The notes beneath the pieces were generated by a model. It was given only the letters and a program-made list of their open reading frames with translations. It ran no database searches and had not been told where the DNA came from. A stretch of 64,000 bases of DNA from Winogradskya consettensis (GTDB lineage Bacteria > Actinomycetota > Actinomycetes > Mycobacteriales > Micromonosporaceae): assembly GCF_018332715.1 (NCBI RefSeq), contig NZ_BOQP01000027.1:186001-250000 (forward strand), read 5' to 3'. The position numbers and the translations under genes were made by a program. Below, piece by piece: positions 1 to 9,347 of this stretch (its first letter is position 1; each line of letters begins with the position of its first letter).

Positions 1-720
1 AAGGGCATCCAGGGTACGTGGGTCTCGCCGTTCCAGTTCACGGGCGGCTTCATGTTCGAGTCGCTGCTGTGGCAGTTCGGCGGCGATGTGTTCAGCTCCG
101 ACAACGCCAGCGCGACCTGGAACGCCGACCCGGGTGTGCAGGCGCTGACCTGGATGGTCGACCTGGTCAAGAACGGCTACAGCCCGAAGAACGTGGGCCA
201 GGACGCCGACTACATCTCGCTCAAGAACGGCAAGAACGTCTTCAACTGGCAGGGCATCTGGCAGGTCAACGAGGCCACCACGCTGAAGAACTTCGAGATC
301 GGCACCGCCCCGCTGCCCGTCATCGGCTCGACCGGCGGCGTGTGGGGCAACAGCCACCAGTTCGTGCTGCCCAAGAAGACGACCACCGACGCCGACAAGT
401 CCAACGCGAGCCGGTTCTTCATCAACTGGTTCACGCAGCACTCGGCCGACTGGGCGAAGAGCGCCAAGGTGCCGGCCAAGACCTCGCAGGCGCAGAGCGC
501 CGACTTCAAGGCGATCGCGGGCCTCAGCTCGTTCGCGGCCGACGTGCAGTTCACCCACTTCCCGCCGTCGGTGGCGGGCATCGGCGACGCGCTGACCGAG
601 CTCTACACCGGCGTCCAGAACGCGGTGCTGCTCAAGGCGGAGCCGGCTGCGGCGCTGGGCGCGGCCGCCGACAAGGCCAACAAGATCCTGGCGTCCAACA
701 AGAAGAAGTACGGGGCCTGA
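1..720 (+). CDS. ABC sugar transporter substrate-binding protein (3' part)
   Basis: The reading frame is open from the first base and ends at TGA 718-720, so only the last 239 residues are visible; the signal peptide and N-lobe lie outside the window. The visible part has the look of the C-terminal two thirds of a family 1 (CUT1) extracellular binding protein: aromatic-rich ligand-lobe segments (GGFMFESLLWQFGGD, FNWQGIWQVNEA) and a typical GGVWGNSHQFVLPKK stretch. It sits 2 nt upstream of two permease genes and, further on, two GH43 enzymes. Family knowledge says such proteins deliver oligosaccharides to the permease pair; arabino-oligosaccharides as the ligand is an inference from the GH43 neighbours. 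No ATPase gene is in this operon, as usual for CUT1 systems that share an MsiK-type ATPase. Confidence 0.9.
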   Translation, partial: KGIQGTWVSPFQFTGGFMFESLLWQFGGDVFSSDNASATWNADPGVQALTWMVDLVKNGYSPKNVGQDADYISLKNGKNVFNWQGIWQVNEATTLKNFEIGTAPLPVIGSTGGVWGNSHQFVLPKKTTTDADKSNASRFFINWFTQHSADWAKSAKVPAKTSQAQSADFKAIAGLSSFAADVQFTHFPPSVAGIGDALTELYTGVQNAVLLKAEPAAALGAAADKANKILASNKKKYGA

Positions 721-722
721 TC

Positions 723-1667
723 ATGACAGTCCAGGCCCCTCCGGTACGCCCGGAGAGCCGATCCGACGCCGGAGTGCCGGGGAACTCGAGGACCATTCCC
801 CGGCACGGGCGGCTCACGCCGTACCTCTTCCTGGCGCCCTTCGCGGTGTTGTTCATCGGTTTTGTGCTGGTCCCGGCGATCTTCGGGCTCTGGGTCAGCC
901 TGCACGACTACAACTACCTGCTGCCCGGCCAGCCCTGGGTCGGCCTGCAGAACTACCTCGACCTGTTCACCCCGGGCAGCCGGGACAGCGGCGACTTCTG
1001 GCACAGCATGCTCGCCACCGGCATCTTCACCGTGCTCAGCGTGCCGTTCCTGATCGTCTGCCCGCTCGGGGTGGCGCTGCTGCTCAACCGCGCGTTCCGC
1101 GGGCGCTCGTTCTTCCGGGCGGTGTTCTTCGCACCGTACGTGCTGGGCGTGTCCGTGGTCGGGCTGCTCTTCCGGTTCCTCCTCGACCCCAACATCGGCC
1201 TGGTCAACAGCTACCTCGGCCACGCGATCCCGTGGACGACCGACGTCCCGTGGGCGTGGGTGTCGCTGGTCGCCATGACCGTCTGGTGGACGCTGGGCTT
1301 CAACGCGATCATCTACCTGGCCGGCCTGCAGGAGATCTCGCCCGAGCTCTACGAGGCGGCCGAGGTCGACGGGGCGTCGCGGTGGGACCAGTTCCGCAAC
1401 GTGACGCTGCCCGGGCTGCGGCCGGTGGTGGCGTTCGTGACCACGGTGACGCTGCTCGCCTCGGCGAACATGTTCGGCCAGGCGTTTCTGGTCACCAAGG
1501 GCGCGCCGGCCAACGAGACCCGTACCGCGATCATGTACATCGCCTCGACCGGCCTGGGCAGCAACCGCCAGGGCATGGCGGCCGCGATGAGCTACATCCT
1601 CGCCATCATCCTGATCGGGATCAGCGCGCTCAACCTGCGTCTGAGCCGGCGCCGGGAGGCTTCGTGA
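723..1667 (+). CDS. CUT1 ABC transporter permease, MalF/UgpA-like
   Basis: 314 residues starting at ATG 723, two bases after the binding-protein stop. After a charged cytoplasmic tail of about 35 residues come about six hydrophobic segments, the first at LTPYLFLAPFAVLFIGF. Near the C-terminus is the cytoplasmic EAA loop (EISPELYEAAEVDGASRWDQ) that docks on the ATPase. This is the inner-membrane partner of the next permease. Its last codon overlaps the GTG of the next gene by 4 nt, so the two are translationally coupled. Confidence 0.93.
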   Translation: MTVQAPPVRPESRSDAGVPGNSRTIPRHGRLTPYLFLAPFAVLFIGFVLVPAIFGLWVSLHDYNYLLPGQPWVGLQNYLDLFTPGSRDSGDFWHSMLATGIFTVLSVPFLIVCPLGVALLLNRAFRGRSFFRAVFFAPYVLGVSVVGLLFRFLLDPNIGLVNSYLGHAIPWTTDVPWAWVSLVAMTVWWTLGFNAIIYLAGLQEISPELYEAAEVDGASRWDQFRNVTLPGLRPVVAFVTTVTLLASANMFGQAFLVTKGAPANETRTAIMYIASTGLGSNRQGMAAAMSYILAIILIGISALNLRLSRRREAS

Positions 1668-2524
1668 GCACGCTGACCACCACCACCCGCCGCAAACCGT
1701 GGACGCCCGGCAGGGTGCTCTTCTGGCTGACCCTGATCGTGCTCACGGTGATCTTCGTGGCGCCGCTGCTGTGGATGGTGTCCACCTCGTTCAAGACCAA
1801 TGAGGACGCCACGGCGCTGCCGTTGTCGTGGCTGCCGCGCCCGTTCACCACCGACGCGTACAAGACGGTGCTGACCGCCAGCTCCGCGACGCCGGTGCTG
1901 CGCTGGTTCCTCAACAGCCTGCTCGTCGCGGTGGCGAACTCGGTACTTGTCGTCACGGTTGACGCGCTGGCCGCGTACGCGCTGGCCCGGTTGCGGTTCC
2001 GTGGCCAGAAGTTCGCGTTCGGCACCGTGGTCGCGACGCTGTTCGTGCCGCCGTTCGTCTTCCTCATCCCGAACTTCCTGATCGTCAGCAAGCTGGGCTG
2101 GCTCGACTCGCTGTGGGCGCTGATCATCCCGTCCGCGGGCGGCGCGTTCGGGGTGTTCTTCCTGCGCCAGTTCTTCTCCTCGCTGCCGGTCGACCTGGAG
2201 GAGGCGGCGCTCATCGAGGGCGCCAACCAGTGGCAGATCTTCACCCGGATCGTGCTGCCACTGGCCCGGCCCGCGCTGGCCACCCTCACCGTCCTGTCGT
2301 TCCTGACCAACTGGAACGACTTCCTGTGGCCGGTCTACGTGCTCTTCAGCGCCGAGCATCAGACCCTTCCGGCGGGCCTGTCCACCCTGCAAAGCTCGGC
2401 CACGACGAACTATCCGCTGGCCATGGCCGGTGCGGTTGTCGCCAGCGTTCCCGTACTCATCCTGTTCGTGGCCGCTCAGCGCCACGTCATCCAGAGCGTC
2501 ACGCACAGCGGTCTGAAGGGGTAA
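1664..2524 (+). CDS. CUT1 ABC transporter permease, MalG/UgpE-like
   Basis: 286 residues from GTG 1664, overlapping the upstream TGA (GTGA). Six membrane segments are visible, beginning with LFWLTLIVLTVIFVAPLLWM, and the EAA loop reads LEEAALIEGANQWQIF. It would form the heterodimeric translocation pore with the preceding permease for a sugar or oligosaccharide. The GH43 gene starts only 3 nt after its TAA, which argues that transport and hydrolysis are expressed from one transcript. The longer frame that begins at 1232 is not used: its N-terminal part is the out-of-frame reading of the upstream permease. Confidence 0.93.
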   Translation: MSTLTTTTRRKPWTPGRVLFWLTLIVLTVIFVAPLLWMVSTSFKTNEDATALPLSWLPRPFTTDAYKTVLTASSATPVLRWFLNSLLVAVANSVLVVTVDALAAYALARLRFRGQKFAFGTVVATLFVPPFVFLIPNFLIVSKLGWLDSLWALIIPSAGGAFGVFFLRQFFSSLPVDLEEAALIEGANQWQIFTRIVLPLARPALATLTVLSFLTNWNDFLWPVYVLFSAEHQTLPAGLSTLQSSATTNYPLAMAGAVVASVPVLILFVAAQRHVIQSVTHSGLKG

Positions 2525-2527
2525 AGA

Positions 2528-4642
2528 ATGCTCCGAGCCCTCCTGTTGATGACATCCATGCTGGTCAACCCGGTGAGCCACGGGTTCGCCGACACGTTCG
2601 CCGACCCGACCGTGATCCACGGCCAGGACGGTTACTGGTACGCCTACGGCACCTCCGACCCGCTCAAGTCGGGCGAGGGCACCGCGCACCACATCCCGAT
2701 CGGCCGGTCCACCAACCTGACCGACTGGACGTACGTCGGCGACGCCCTGACCGGGACGGCCGCACCCTACGTCGCACCCGGTGCTTCGTACTGGGCACCG
2801 GACGTGCGATACCTCGACGGCCGGTACGTCATGTACTACGGCGTCACCGACACCACGACGTCCACCGACACCAACGACTTCGCGATCGGTGTGGCCACCT
2901 CGCCGACCCCGGCCGGCCCGTGGACCCAGCAGAGCGAACCGGTCGTCGCGCCCCGCCCCGGCGGCTCCGGCGGCTGGCTCAACACCATCGACCCCGCCGA
3001 GCTGACCGCGGCCGACGGCTCCCGGTACCTGTACTTCGGCAGCTACTACGGCGGCATCTCGGTGGTGCCGCTGAGCGCGGACGGACTGCACCCGGCCGGG
3101 TCGGCGACGCAGGTCGCGCTGGACAACAAGTACGAGGGCGCCTACGTGGTACGCCACGACGCCTACTACTACCTCTTCGCGTCGTCGTCGAACTGCTGCT
3201 CCGGCCCGGCCACCGGCTACGCGGTCTCGGTCGGGCGCTCGGCGTCACCGCTCGGGCCGTTCACCGACGCGAACGGCGTGTCGATGCTCGCCTCCCGGAC
3301 CGGTGGCACCCCCGTGCTCACCCAGAACGGCAACAAGTGGGTCGGCACCGGGCACAACGGCATGGTCACCGATCTGTCCGGCCAGGACTACCTCGTCTAC
3401 CACGGGATCGACCGGAACAATCCGTATCTCGACGCCGCGTACGGGATCAACCGGCGGCCGATGCTGATCGACCGGCTCGACTGGATCGACGGCTGGCCGA
3501 CCGTGCGGGCCGGCGCCGGTGCGTCCGACACACCCCAGGCGGCGCCGGTCACGGCCGGGTCGCAGAACTTCAGCACGGCGCCCGGCTGGCTGCCACGCGG
3601 TTGGAAGACCGTTGACGGGTACGCGACGGGCGGCGGAACGGTCCGGCGACAGTCGGGCGCGGGTGACGTACGCGTCGAAGCTGACCTTCGTGTTCCCGCC
3701 GACTCGGCCCTCGGCCTGACAGCGGGCCCGGTCACCGTCACGATCGACCGCAAAGCGGGCCGGCTGATCGCCACCTCCAGTTCCCGGCGTGCGTCGGCGG
3801 CCCTGCCGGCCGGTCTCGACTTCGGCACCTGGCACAACCTGGCCGTCTCGATCCGCGGCAGTCAGCTGACCGCCGCGGTCACCGAGGCACGCCAGAGCGG
3901 CCCGATCGTCGCGGTGAGCCTCAGGGTCACACCCGGCACGACGGCCGGATTCACCGGGCGCGGCGACGTCGACAACTTCAGCGTCCAGCGGCTCTACCGT
4001 CCGGTGACCAGGGCCGTCCCCGCGCCCAAGCTCGGCAAGGTGACCTGGTCGGACGACTTCTCCGGCCCGGCGCTGAAAGCCGGCTGGACCTGGGTACGCC
4101 AGAACGACGCGGTCACCGTCGCCGGCGGCACACTGAACTGGCCGGTCGAGGCGGGCGACCTCAGCGGCACCGCCAACACCGCGGGCGTGCTGACCCGTAC
4201 CGCACCCCGCGGCGACTACACGGTCGAGACCAAGGTGACGCTCGACGTGGGCGTCGACGACGTGCGCAACTACCAGCAGGCCGGTCTCGTGGCCTACGCC
4301 GGGGACGACGACTTCGCCCGCCTCGACACGGTGGCGATCTGGAACACCCGGCAGATCGAGTTCGGCCGCGAATTCCCGTTCGCGGGGCAGCTCGCGTACG
4401 GCGGGGTCACCGTCGGCACCCCGGCGGTCACCACCTGGCTGCGGCTGGTTCACACGCTCGACCCGCGGACCGGCGAGCACCACTTCAGGTCCGAGTCCAG
4501 CACCGACGGGCGTACGTGGACGCTCGGTGGCACCTGGACCTTCCCGGCCGGCACCACCCCGAAGATCGGCCTCGACGCGCACGGCGGCGCCACCCCGGCG
4601 GTCACCGCCCGGTTCGACTACGTCCGGATCCACCAACCGTGA
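2528..4642 (+). CDS. Secreted GH43 arabinanase/arabinofuranosidase with C-terminal lectin-like domain
   Basis: 704 residues. A short signal peptide (about 1-19) leads into a GH43 five-bladed propeller: ADPTVI with the likely base Asp26, NTIDPAE with the pKa-tuning Asp155, and KYEGAYVV with the likely acid Glu203. The propeller ends near DRLDWIDGWPTV (about residue 325). The remaining 370 residues look like two beta-sandwich units; one starts near TWSDDFSGPAL and is rich in the aromatic and Asp pattern of the concanavalin-like modules that follow many GH43 domains. Family knowledge gives release of L-arabinose or arabino-oligosaccharides (xylosidase activity is also possible). It is translationally coupled to the next GH43 by a GTGA overlap. 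Subfamily and exact substrate cannot be settled by eye. Confidence 0.9.
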   Translation: MLRALLLMTSMLVNPVSHGFADTFADPTVIHGQDGYWYAYGTSDPLKSGEGTAHHIPIGRSTNLTDWTYVGDALTGTAAPYVAPGASYWAPDVRYLDGRYVMYYGVTDTTTSTDTNDFAIGVATSPTPAGPWTQQSEPVVAPRPGGSGGWLNTIDPAELTAADGSRYLYFGSYYGGISVVPLSADGLHPAGSATQVALDNKYEGAYVVRHDAYYYLFASSSNCCSGPATGYAVSVGRSASPLGPFTDANGVSMLASRTGGTPVLTQNGNKWVGTGHNGMVTDLSGQDYLVYHGIDRNNPYLDAAYGINRRPMLIDRLDWIDGWPTVRAGAGASDTPQAAPVTAGSQNFSTAPGWLPRGWKTVDGYATGGGTVRRQSGAGDVRVEADLRVPADSALGLTAGPVTVTIDRKAGRLIATSSSRRASAALPAGLDFGTWHNLAVSIRGSQLTAAVTEARQSGPIVAVSLRVTPGTTAGFTGRGDVDNFSVQRLYRPVTRAVPAPKLGKVTWSDDFSGPALKAGWTWVRQNDAVTVAGGTLNWPVEAGDLSGTANTAGVLTRTAPRGDYTVETKVTLDVGVDDVRNYQQAGLVAYAGDDDFARLDTVAIWNTRQIEFGREFPFAGQLAYGGVTVGTPAVTTWLRLVHTLDPRTGEHHFRSESSTDGRTWTLGGTWTFPAGTTPKIGLDAHGGATPAVTARFDYVRIHQP

Positions 4643-5646
4643 TCCGCAGGCTCCTGGCGGCGGTGGTCGTCCTCGTGACGGCCGCCGCCTGCTCTTCCTC
4701 CCCGCCGACTCCTCCTTCTCAGGGAGAACCCGTGACTTACAGCAATCCGGTCTACACCAAGAACTTCCCCGACCCCGGCGTGCTCCAGGTCGACAACACC
4801 TTCTACGCGTACGGCACCAACAGCCCGATCGAGAACATCCCCCTGCTCACCTCGACGGACCTCGTCCACTGGACCGAGAAGGGCGACGTCCTGCCCGAGG
4901 TCGGCAAGTGGGCGAAGACCGGCGATACCTGGGCCCCCGAGGTTCTGCGCACCGACGCCGGCAAGTACGTCATGTACTACACCGCGTCCTGGACCGAGGC
5001 CTACCGCCAGTGCGTCGGCACCGCCGTCGCCGACACCCCCGACGGCCCGTTCGTACCCACCGACGAACCATTGATCTGCCAGGACGACGAGGGCGGCTCG
5101 ATCGACGCGAACCCGTTCCGCGACACCGACGGCACGCTCTACCTCTACTGGAAGAACGACGGCAACCGCATCGGCGAACCCACCCACCTGTACGTCCAGA
5201 AGCTGTCCGCCGACGGACTGTCGCTGGTCGGCGAGCGGACCATCCTGCTCACCAACGACAAACCGTGGCACGGCGCGGTGATCGAGGCCCCCGAGATGGT
5301 CCTGCACGACGGCAGGTACTACCTGTTCTACTCGGCCAACGCCTACGACTCCGACAAGTACGCCGTCGGCTACGCCACCTGCGACTCCGCGACCGGCCCC
5401 TGTCACGACGCCCCGGAGAACCCGATCCTCACGTCGTCACCGGGCGCGGCCGGCCCGGGCCACTGTTACCCGGTGACCCTGCCCGACGGCACCACCTGGC
5501 TGCTCTACCACGCCTGGCAACCGGCGGCGATCGGCAGCGCCACCCCCGGCCGCCAGCTGTGGCTGGACCGCCTCGACTGGATCGACGGCAAACCGGTCGT
5601 CCACGGCCCCACCGCCGACCCCCAGCCCGCCCCGTCAATCGGATGA
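4639..5646 (+). CDS. GH43 family lipoprotein glycosidase
   Basis: 335 residues from GTG 4639, overlapping the previous stop by 4 nt. The N-terminus is a lipoprotein signal (VVVLVTAAAC, Cys18) followed by a Ser/Pro linker, so the enzyme should be anchored outside the membrane. GH43 catalytic positions are visible: NFPDPGVL (Asp45), GGSIDANP (Asp156) and VIEAPEMV (Glu216), and the domain closes with the same DRLDWIDG motif as its neighbour. A membrane-tethered GH43 next to a secreted one and an ABC importer suggests stepwise trimming of arabinan fragments at the cell surface before uptake. Its last 12 nt overlap tail-to-tail with the histidine kinase on the other strand. Confidence 0.9.
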   Translation: MIRRLLAAVVVLVTAAACSSSPPTPPSQGEPVTYSNPVYTKNFPDPGVLQVDNTFYAYGTNSPIENIPLLTSTDLVHWTEKGDVLPEVGKWAKTGDTWAPEVLRTDAGKYVMYYTASWTEAYRQCVGTAVADTPDGPFVPTDEPLICQDDEGGSIDANPFRDTDGTLYLYWKNDGNRIGEPTHLYVQKLSADGLSLVGERTILLTNDKPWHGAVIEAPEMVLHDGRYYLFYSANAYDSDKYAVGYATCDSATGPCHDAPENPILTSSPGAAGPGHCYPVTLPDGTTWLLYHAWQPAAIGSATPGRQLWLDRLDWIDGKPVVHGPTADPQPAPSIG

Positions 5647-7287
5647 CGTCGGCAGCGTGACGGTGAAGCGGGTGCCACTGTCCGGGCCGGGGCCGGCGGT
5701 GATCGTGCCGCCGTGCGCCTCGACGATGGCCTTGGTCACCGCCAGTCCGAGACCGGTCCCTTTGATGCCGAGTGCGGTGGCGGTGCTGGCCCGGAAGAAC
5801 CGGTCGAACAGCCGCGGGTACTGCTCGGCGGGGATGCCGATCCCGGTGTCGGCGATCGTCAGGACGATCCGGTCGCCCTCATGGCTCGCGGTGACGGTGA
5901 CGGCGCCGCCCGGCAGGGTGTACTTGACGGCGTTGGACAGCAGGTTGTCCAGGACCTGATGCAGGCGGCGCGCCTCGCCGGGGATGACCGGCAGGGGGCC
6001 GATCTCGCAGGTCAGGCTCACTCGCTGAGCGGCGGCGACGGTGCGATGGGTCTGCACGACGTCGTGGATCAGCGGCCCTGGTTCCAGCGGCCCGGGGTTC
6101 AGCAAGCGGTGGCCGGCGTCGAGGCGGGCCAGGTCGAGCAGGTCGTCGACCAGGGCGGCCAGCCGGTCGCTGGTGCGTTCGATGACGACGAGGTCCTGGC
6201 GCAGCGGCTCGCTCAGCCCGGGATCGGCGCTGATCAGTTCGGCGTATCCGCGGATGACCCCGATGGGATTGCGCAGTTCGTGGCTGACCACGGCGACGAG
6301 GTCGTCCTTCATCCGATCCAGCTCGCGCAGCCTGCGTACCTGTATCTGTTCCTGCTCCAGCAGTTGTTCGCGCTGCTCGGTCAGCCGCCGGCGGTCGGTG
6401 ATGTCGTGCAGGAAGGCATGGAAGACCGGAAGGCCGCGCTCGTGGCACAGCTGCATGGTCATCTCGACGGGGAACTCGTGGCCGTCGCGGTGGACGGCGG
6501 TCAGTTCCACCCGGCTGCCGGCCAGGCGGGACAAGCCGCTCCGCCGGACCTTGTCCAGGCCGGCGCGATGCGTGTCGTGGAGACGTTCCGGGATCATCAG
6601 TTCGGTGGCGGGCCGGCCGGCAGCCTCGGCAGCCGGCCAGCCGAACAGCCGCTGCGCCGCCTCGTTCCAGGTAGTCACCCGGCCGTCGTGGTCCATCGAC
6701 ACGAACGCGTCCTGGGCGGTCTCCAGCACCGTGCGCATCCGCTCCGACGACACCAGCAGTTCGCCATGGGCCACGTGCAGGGCGATCTCCGACTCGGCAT
6801 TGGCCGCCAGATCCTCCAGGATCTCCACCTCGTCGTCGGTCCACTGCCGGGGCCGGCCGTCGATCGCGCAGAACGAGCCCAGCACGTGCCCGTCCGGCGA
6901 GCGCAGCGGAAAGCCCGCGTAGGCGATCACGTTGAGGTCCGGAATGGCCAGATTCCCGCACAGCCGCCCGTCGGCCTCGGCGTCGGTGATCACCAGCGGG
7001 GCCTGATCGGTGACGACGTACTGGCAGAACGAGTGCGACAGCGGTGTCTGTCCCCGCGAGGCCCAGGGCTCGTCCAGCCCGACCGCACTGACGAACACCT
7101 GCCGGTCGGCCTCGACCAGCGACACCAGGGCCACCGGCGCCTTGACCAGCCGGGTCGCCAGCCGGGTGAGCCGGTCCAGCGACGTCACCGAGCCGGCGTC
7201 GAGCAGTCCCGTCGCCCGCAGTGCCCGCAACCGGGCAGGATCGTCGACCCGGCCCCGATCACGCAGCTGAGGAATGTTGTCAGCCAT
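5635..7287 (-). CDS. GAF-PAS sensor histidine kinase
   Basis: 550 residues, no membrane segment, so a cytoplasmic sensor. Order of domains: GAF (about 30-170, with the PLSHSFCQYVV and GFPLRSPDGHVLGSFCAID motifs typical of the subgroup found in many bacterial hybrid sensors), PAS (about 180-300, VSMDHDGRVTTWNEAA), a short coiled linker, HisKA with the phospho-acceptor His336 in VVSHELRNP, and HATPase_c with N box NAVKYT, G1 DTGIGIP and G2 GTGLGL. No response regulator is adjacent in the same orientation (the next one, 7448-8104, pairs with its own kinase), so it may be an orphan kinase. The stop overlaps the 3' end of the GH43 gene. Confidence 0.92.
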   Translation of the reverse strand: MADNIPQLRDRGRVDDPARLRALRATGLLDAGSVTSLDRLTRLATRLVKAPVALVSLVEADRQVFVSAVGLDEPWASRGQTPLSHSFCQYVVTDQAPLVITDAEADGRLCGNLAIPDLNVIAYAGFPLRSPDGHVLGSFCAIDGRPRQWTDDEVEILEDLAANAESEIALHVAHGELLVSSERMRTVLETAQDAFVSMDHDGRVTTWNEAAQRLFGWPAAEAAGRPATELMIPERLHDTHRAGLDKVRRSGLSRLAGSRVELTAVHRDGHEFPVEMTMQLCHERGLPVFHAFLHDITDRRRLTEQREQLLEQEQIQVRRLRELDRMKDDLVAVVSHELRNPIGVIRGYAELISADPGLSEPLRQDLVVIERTSDRLAALVDDLLDLARLDAGHRLLNPGPLEPGPLIHDVVQTHRTVAAAQRVSLTCEIGPLPVIPGEARRLHQVLDNLLSNAVKYTLPGGAVTVTASHEGDRIVLTIADTGIGIPAEQYPRLFDRFFRASTATALGIKGTGLGLAVTKAIVEAHGGTITAGPGPDSGTRFTVTLPTSSD

Positions 7288-7447
7288 CGCGAACTTCTGA
7301 TCGACCGGCCGGCGCCGAAGCTGAGGAAAACGACGACGTCCGGGCGAACCCGCCGGTCAGGGCCCGCGCTGCTGAAGGCACGTCCGGCGGGCCCAGCGCA
7401 TCCGGGGCGCGGCTGTTTCCGGGCGTATCGCCCTGCGCAAGCACAGG

Positions 7448-8104
7448 TCAGGGTCGTTCGGCGAATCCGGTCAGGTGGGCATAGGCGACCGCGTGTGTCC
7501 GGTCACGTAGCTGCAGCTTGCGCAGGATGTTCGAGACGTGGGTCTTCACCGTCTGCTCGCCGATGTGGAGCTGGCGGGCTATCTCGGCGTTGCTGTGTGC
7601 CCGTGACAGCGACTGCAGCACCTGACGTTCACGCCCGGTCAGTTGGTCCAGCTCCGCGGGCAGGGTGACCGGGTCCAGGGCGTCGGCGAACCGGGTGAGG
7701 TGGCGGCGCACGATCGACGGATCGATCAGGACGTCGCCGCGGGCGGCGATGCGGACGGCGGCGATGAGTTCCTCCGGCGGCATCGACTTGAGCAGGAAGC
7801 CCCGGGCGCCGGCGTGGACGGCCTGGTGGACGTACTCGTCGGTGTCATGGGTTGTCAGGACGACGACCTGCGTGCGGTTGCCGGGCAGCGCCAGGATGGC
7901 TCTGGCCGCGCCCAGGCCGTCCCGGCGCGGCATGCGGATGTCGAGGACCGCCACGTCCGGTCGCAGCCGCTGGACCTGCGCGACAGCCTGCTCGCCGTCG
8001 CCGGCCTCCGCCACGCAGACGATGTCGTCCTGGGTGTCGAGAATCGCCCGGAACCCGGAGCGGAACCCCTCGTGGTCGTCGGCGATCAGGACCGAGATCG
8101 TCAT
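7448..8104 (-). CDS. NarL/LuxR-type response regulator
   Basis: 218 residues. REC domain with acidic pocket IADD (residues 7-10), phospho-acceptor Asp55 in VLDIRMP, the conserved Thr in VVLTTHD and Lys in FLLKSM. The C-terminal LuxR helix-turn-helix (about 150-210) reads LTGRERQVLQSLSRAHSNAE then IGEQTVKTHVSNILRKL. The ATG at 8104 overlaps the kinase stop (TGA 8103-8101), so kinase and regulator are coupled. The frame runs open for another 1.1 kb upstream but that part is only the out-of-frame shadow of the kinase. Confidence 0.95.
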   Translation of the reverse strand: MTISVLIADDHEGFRSGFRAILDTQDDIVCVAEAGDGEQAVAQVQRLRPDVAVLDIRMPRRDGLGAARAILALPGNRTQVVVLTTHDTDEYVHQAVHAGARGFLLKSMPPEELIAAVRIAARGDVLIDPSIVRRHLTRFADALDPVTLPAELDQLTGRERQVLQSLSRAHSNAEIARQLHIGEQTVKTHVSNILRKLQLRDRTHAVAYAHLTGFAERP

Positions 8105-9261
8105 GTCAGCTCCGGCAGGTGGAAGGAGACCGAGGTGCTCCAGGTACGCCCCTGCGCGCTCGGACCGGCGTGCAGCCGGCCCCCGAGCGCGTGGACCCGG
8201 TTGCGGATGCCGGCCAGCCCGCGGCCACCGTCGCCCACCGGTCCCGACGCTCGGTACGGGTTGAGCGTCGCGACCTCGACCGCGGCGGCCTCGTAGCGGA
8301 CGGTGACGGTGATGACGCCGCCGTCGCCGTGCCGCAGAGCGTTGGTCAGCATCTCCTGGACGACGCGGTAGAGCGCGATATCGACGGCCGGCGGCAGCAC
8401 GAACGGCTCGCCCGTGATGTGCAGCCGGACGGGGATGGACGCGGCGCGGAAGCCGTGCAGCAGGTTGTCGATGTCGGCCAGACCCAGCTGTTCCACGGAC
8501 CGTACGCCGTGCAGCACATCCAGCATGTTGCGCAGATCCCCGAGTGCGGAGCGGCTGGCCTCCTCCACGGATCTCAGCGACAGCAGCGCGGCCGGGTCGG
8601 CGTCCGTCTTCGCCAGTCGCAGCCGGGCGGCACCGGCGTGCACGCTGATCGCACTGACGTGATGGGTGACCACGTCGTGCAGGTCCCGCGCGATCCCGGC
8701 GCGGTCGGTGGCGATGGCCCGGCTCACCGCGTCGCGGGCGTCCCGTTCCTCCTGCTCGGCCTGCCGTCGCAGCTCGTCGAGGAATTCCCGCCGGGCTGTC
8801 GTGTAGCGGCCCACCACCCAGGGCACGAGGCCGGTCTTGATGGCGGCGATGGCGACGTACCAGTCCAGCGGATATCCGCGGGCGTGGAACGCCGCCACGA
8901 TGCCGCCGATCACCACCGCCAGGGAGACCACAGCCGGTATGCCCCGCAACCATGCCCCGGCCCGGTACGAGGCGACGAGGACGCCGGCCTCGTTGAGCCG
9001 CAGGCTCGGTGGACCGCCCAGCAGCAGGCCGCAGCCCGCGTTGACGGCCACGGCGGCCGCGGTGACCCACCCCGACCACCGGGTCGGGGTGGCCAGGAGC
9101 GCGTCGGCGACGATGACAGCGAGCAGCGCCACAACCCAGGCGAAGGTGACGGGCGGAAGGCCCTGGACGACGAAGGCCAGCACATCGACGACCACACACG
9201 CACCGGCCACCAGCAGCGACTGACCGGCCAGGAAACGGCGTGCCCGGTCGGAAGGACTCAC
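8101..9261 (-). CDS. DesK/NarL-type membrane sensor histidine kinase
   Basis: 386 residues from GTG 9261. Four to six hydrophobic segments fill residues 10-150, with no recognisable extracellular sensor domain. The HisKA_3 motif ARDLHDVVTHH places the phospho-His at 195; the ATPase domain shows VVQEMLTNALRHG and DGGRGLAGIRNRV. It is coupled by a 4-nt overlap to the LuxR-type regulator that follows. It is divergent from the membrane hydrolase gene at 9348, with an 86-nt gap that contains an inverted repeat, so that hydrolase is a plausible target. The stimulus cannot be inferred. Confidence 0.93.
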   Translation of the reverse strand: MSPSDRARRFLAGQSLLVAGACVVVDVLAFVVQGLPPVTFAWVVALLAVIVADALLATPTRWSGWVTAAAVAVNAGCGLLLGGPPSLRLNEAGVLVASYRAGAWLRGIPAVVSLAVVIGGIVAAFHARGYPLDWYVAIAAIKTGLVPWVVGRYTTARREFLDELRRQAEQEERDARDAVSRAIATDRAGIARDLHDVVTHHVSAISVHAGAARLRLAKTDADPAALLSLRSVEEASRSALGDLRNMLDVLHGVRSVEQLGLADIDNLLHGFRAASIPVRLHITGEPFVLPPAVDIALYRVVQEMLTNALRHGDGGVITVTVRYEAAAVEVATLNPYRASGPVGDGGRGLAGIRNRVHALGGRLHAGPSAQGRTWSTSVSFHLPELT

Positions 9262-9293
9262 CCGGTGAGCATGACGGGTTCCCCTGCCGCCCG

Positions 9294-9313
9294 CCTCCCC
9301 CGCGTGAGGGAGG
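9294..9313. promoter_or_regulatory. Inverted repeat CCTCCC-N8-GGGAGG in divergent promoter
   Basis: The 86-nt gap between the divergent kinase and hydrolase genes holds a 6-bp inverted repeat with an 8-nt spacer. Downstream lies TAGCTT (9334-9339), a possible -10 element 8 nt before the hydrolase ATG. Position suggests an operator, perhaps for the adjacent LuxR-type regulator; nothing more is visible. Confidence 0.35.
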
Positions 9314-9347
9314 TTACGGACTGCGAGATGATCTAGCTTCTGCTGCC

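Noticed and set aside
1592..3157. Long open frame (521 codons) on the minus strand
   Set aside because: Antisense to the permease and GH43 genes; its residue composition (Arg/Gly/Val-rich, no motif) is that of a GC-rich shadow frame.
5713..7668. Open frame of 651 codons on the plus strand
   Set aside because: Lies antisense to the GAF-PAS kinase, whose domains are complete; no family motif in the plus-strand translation.
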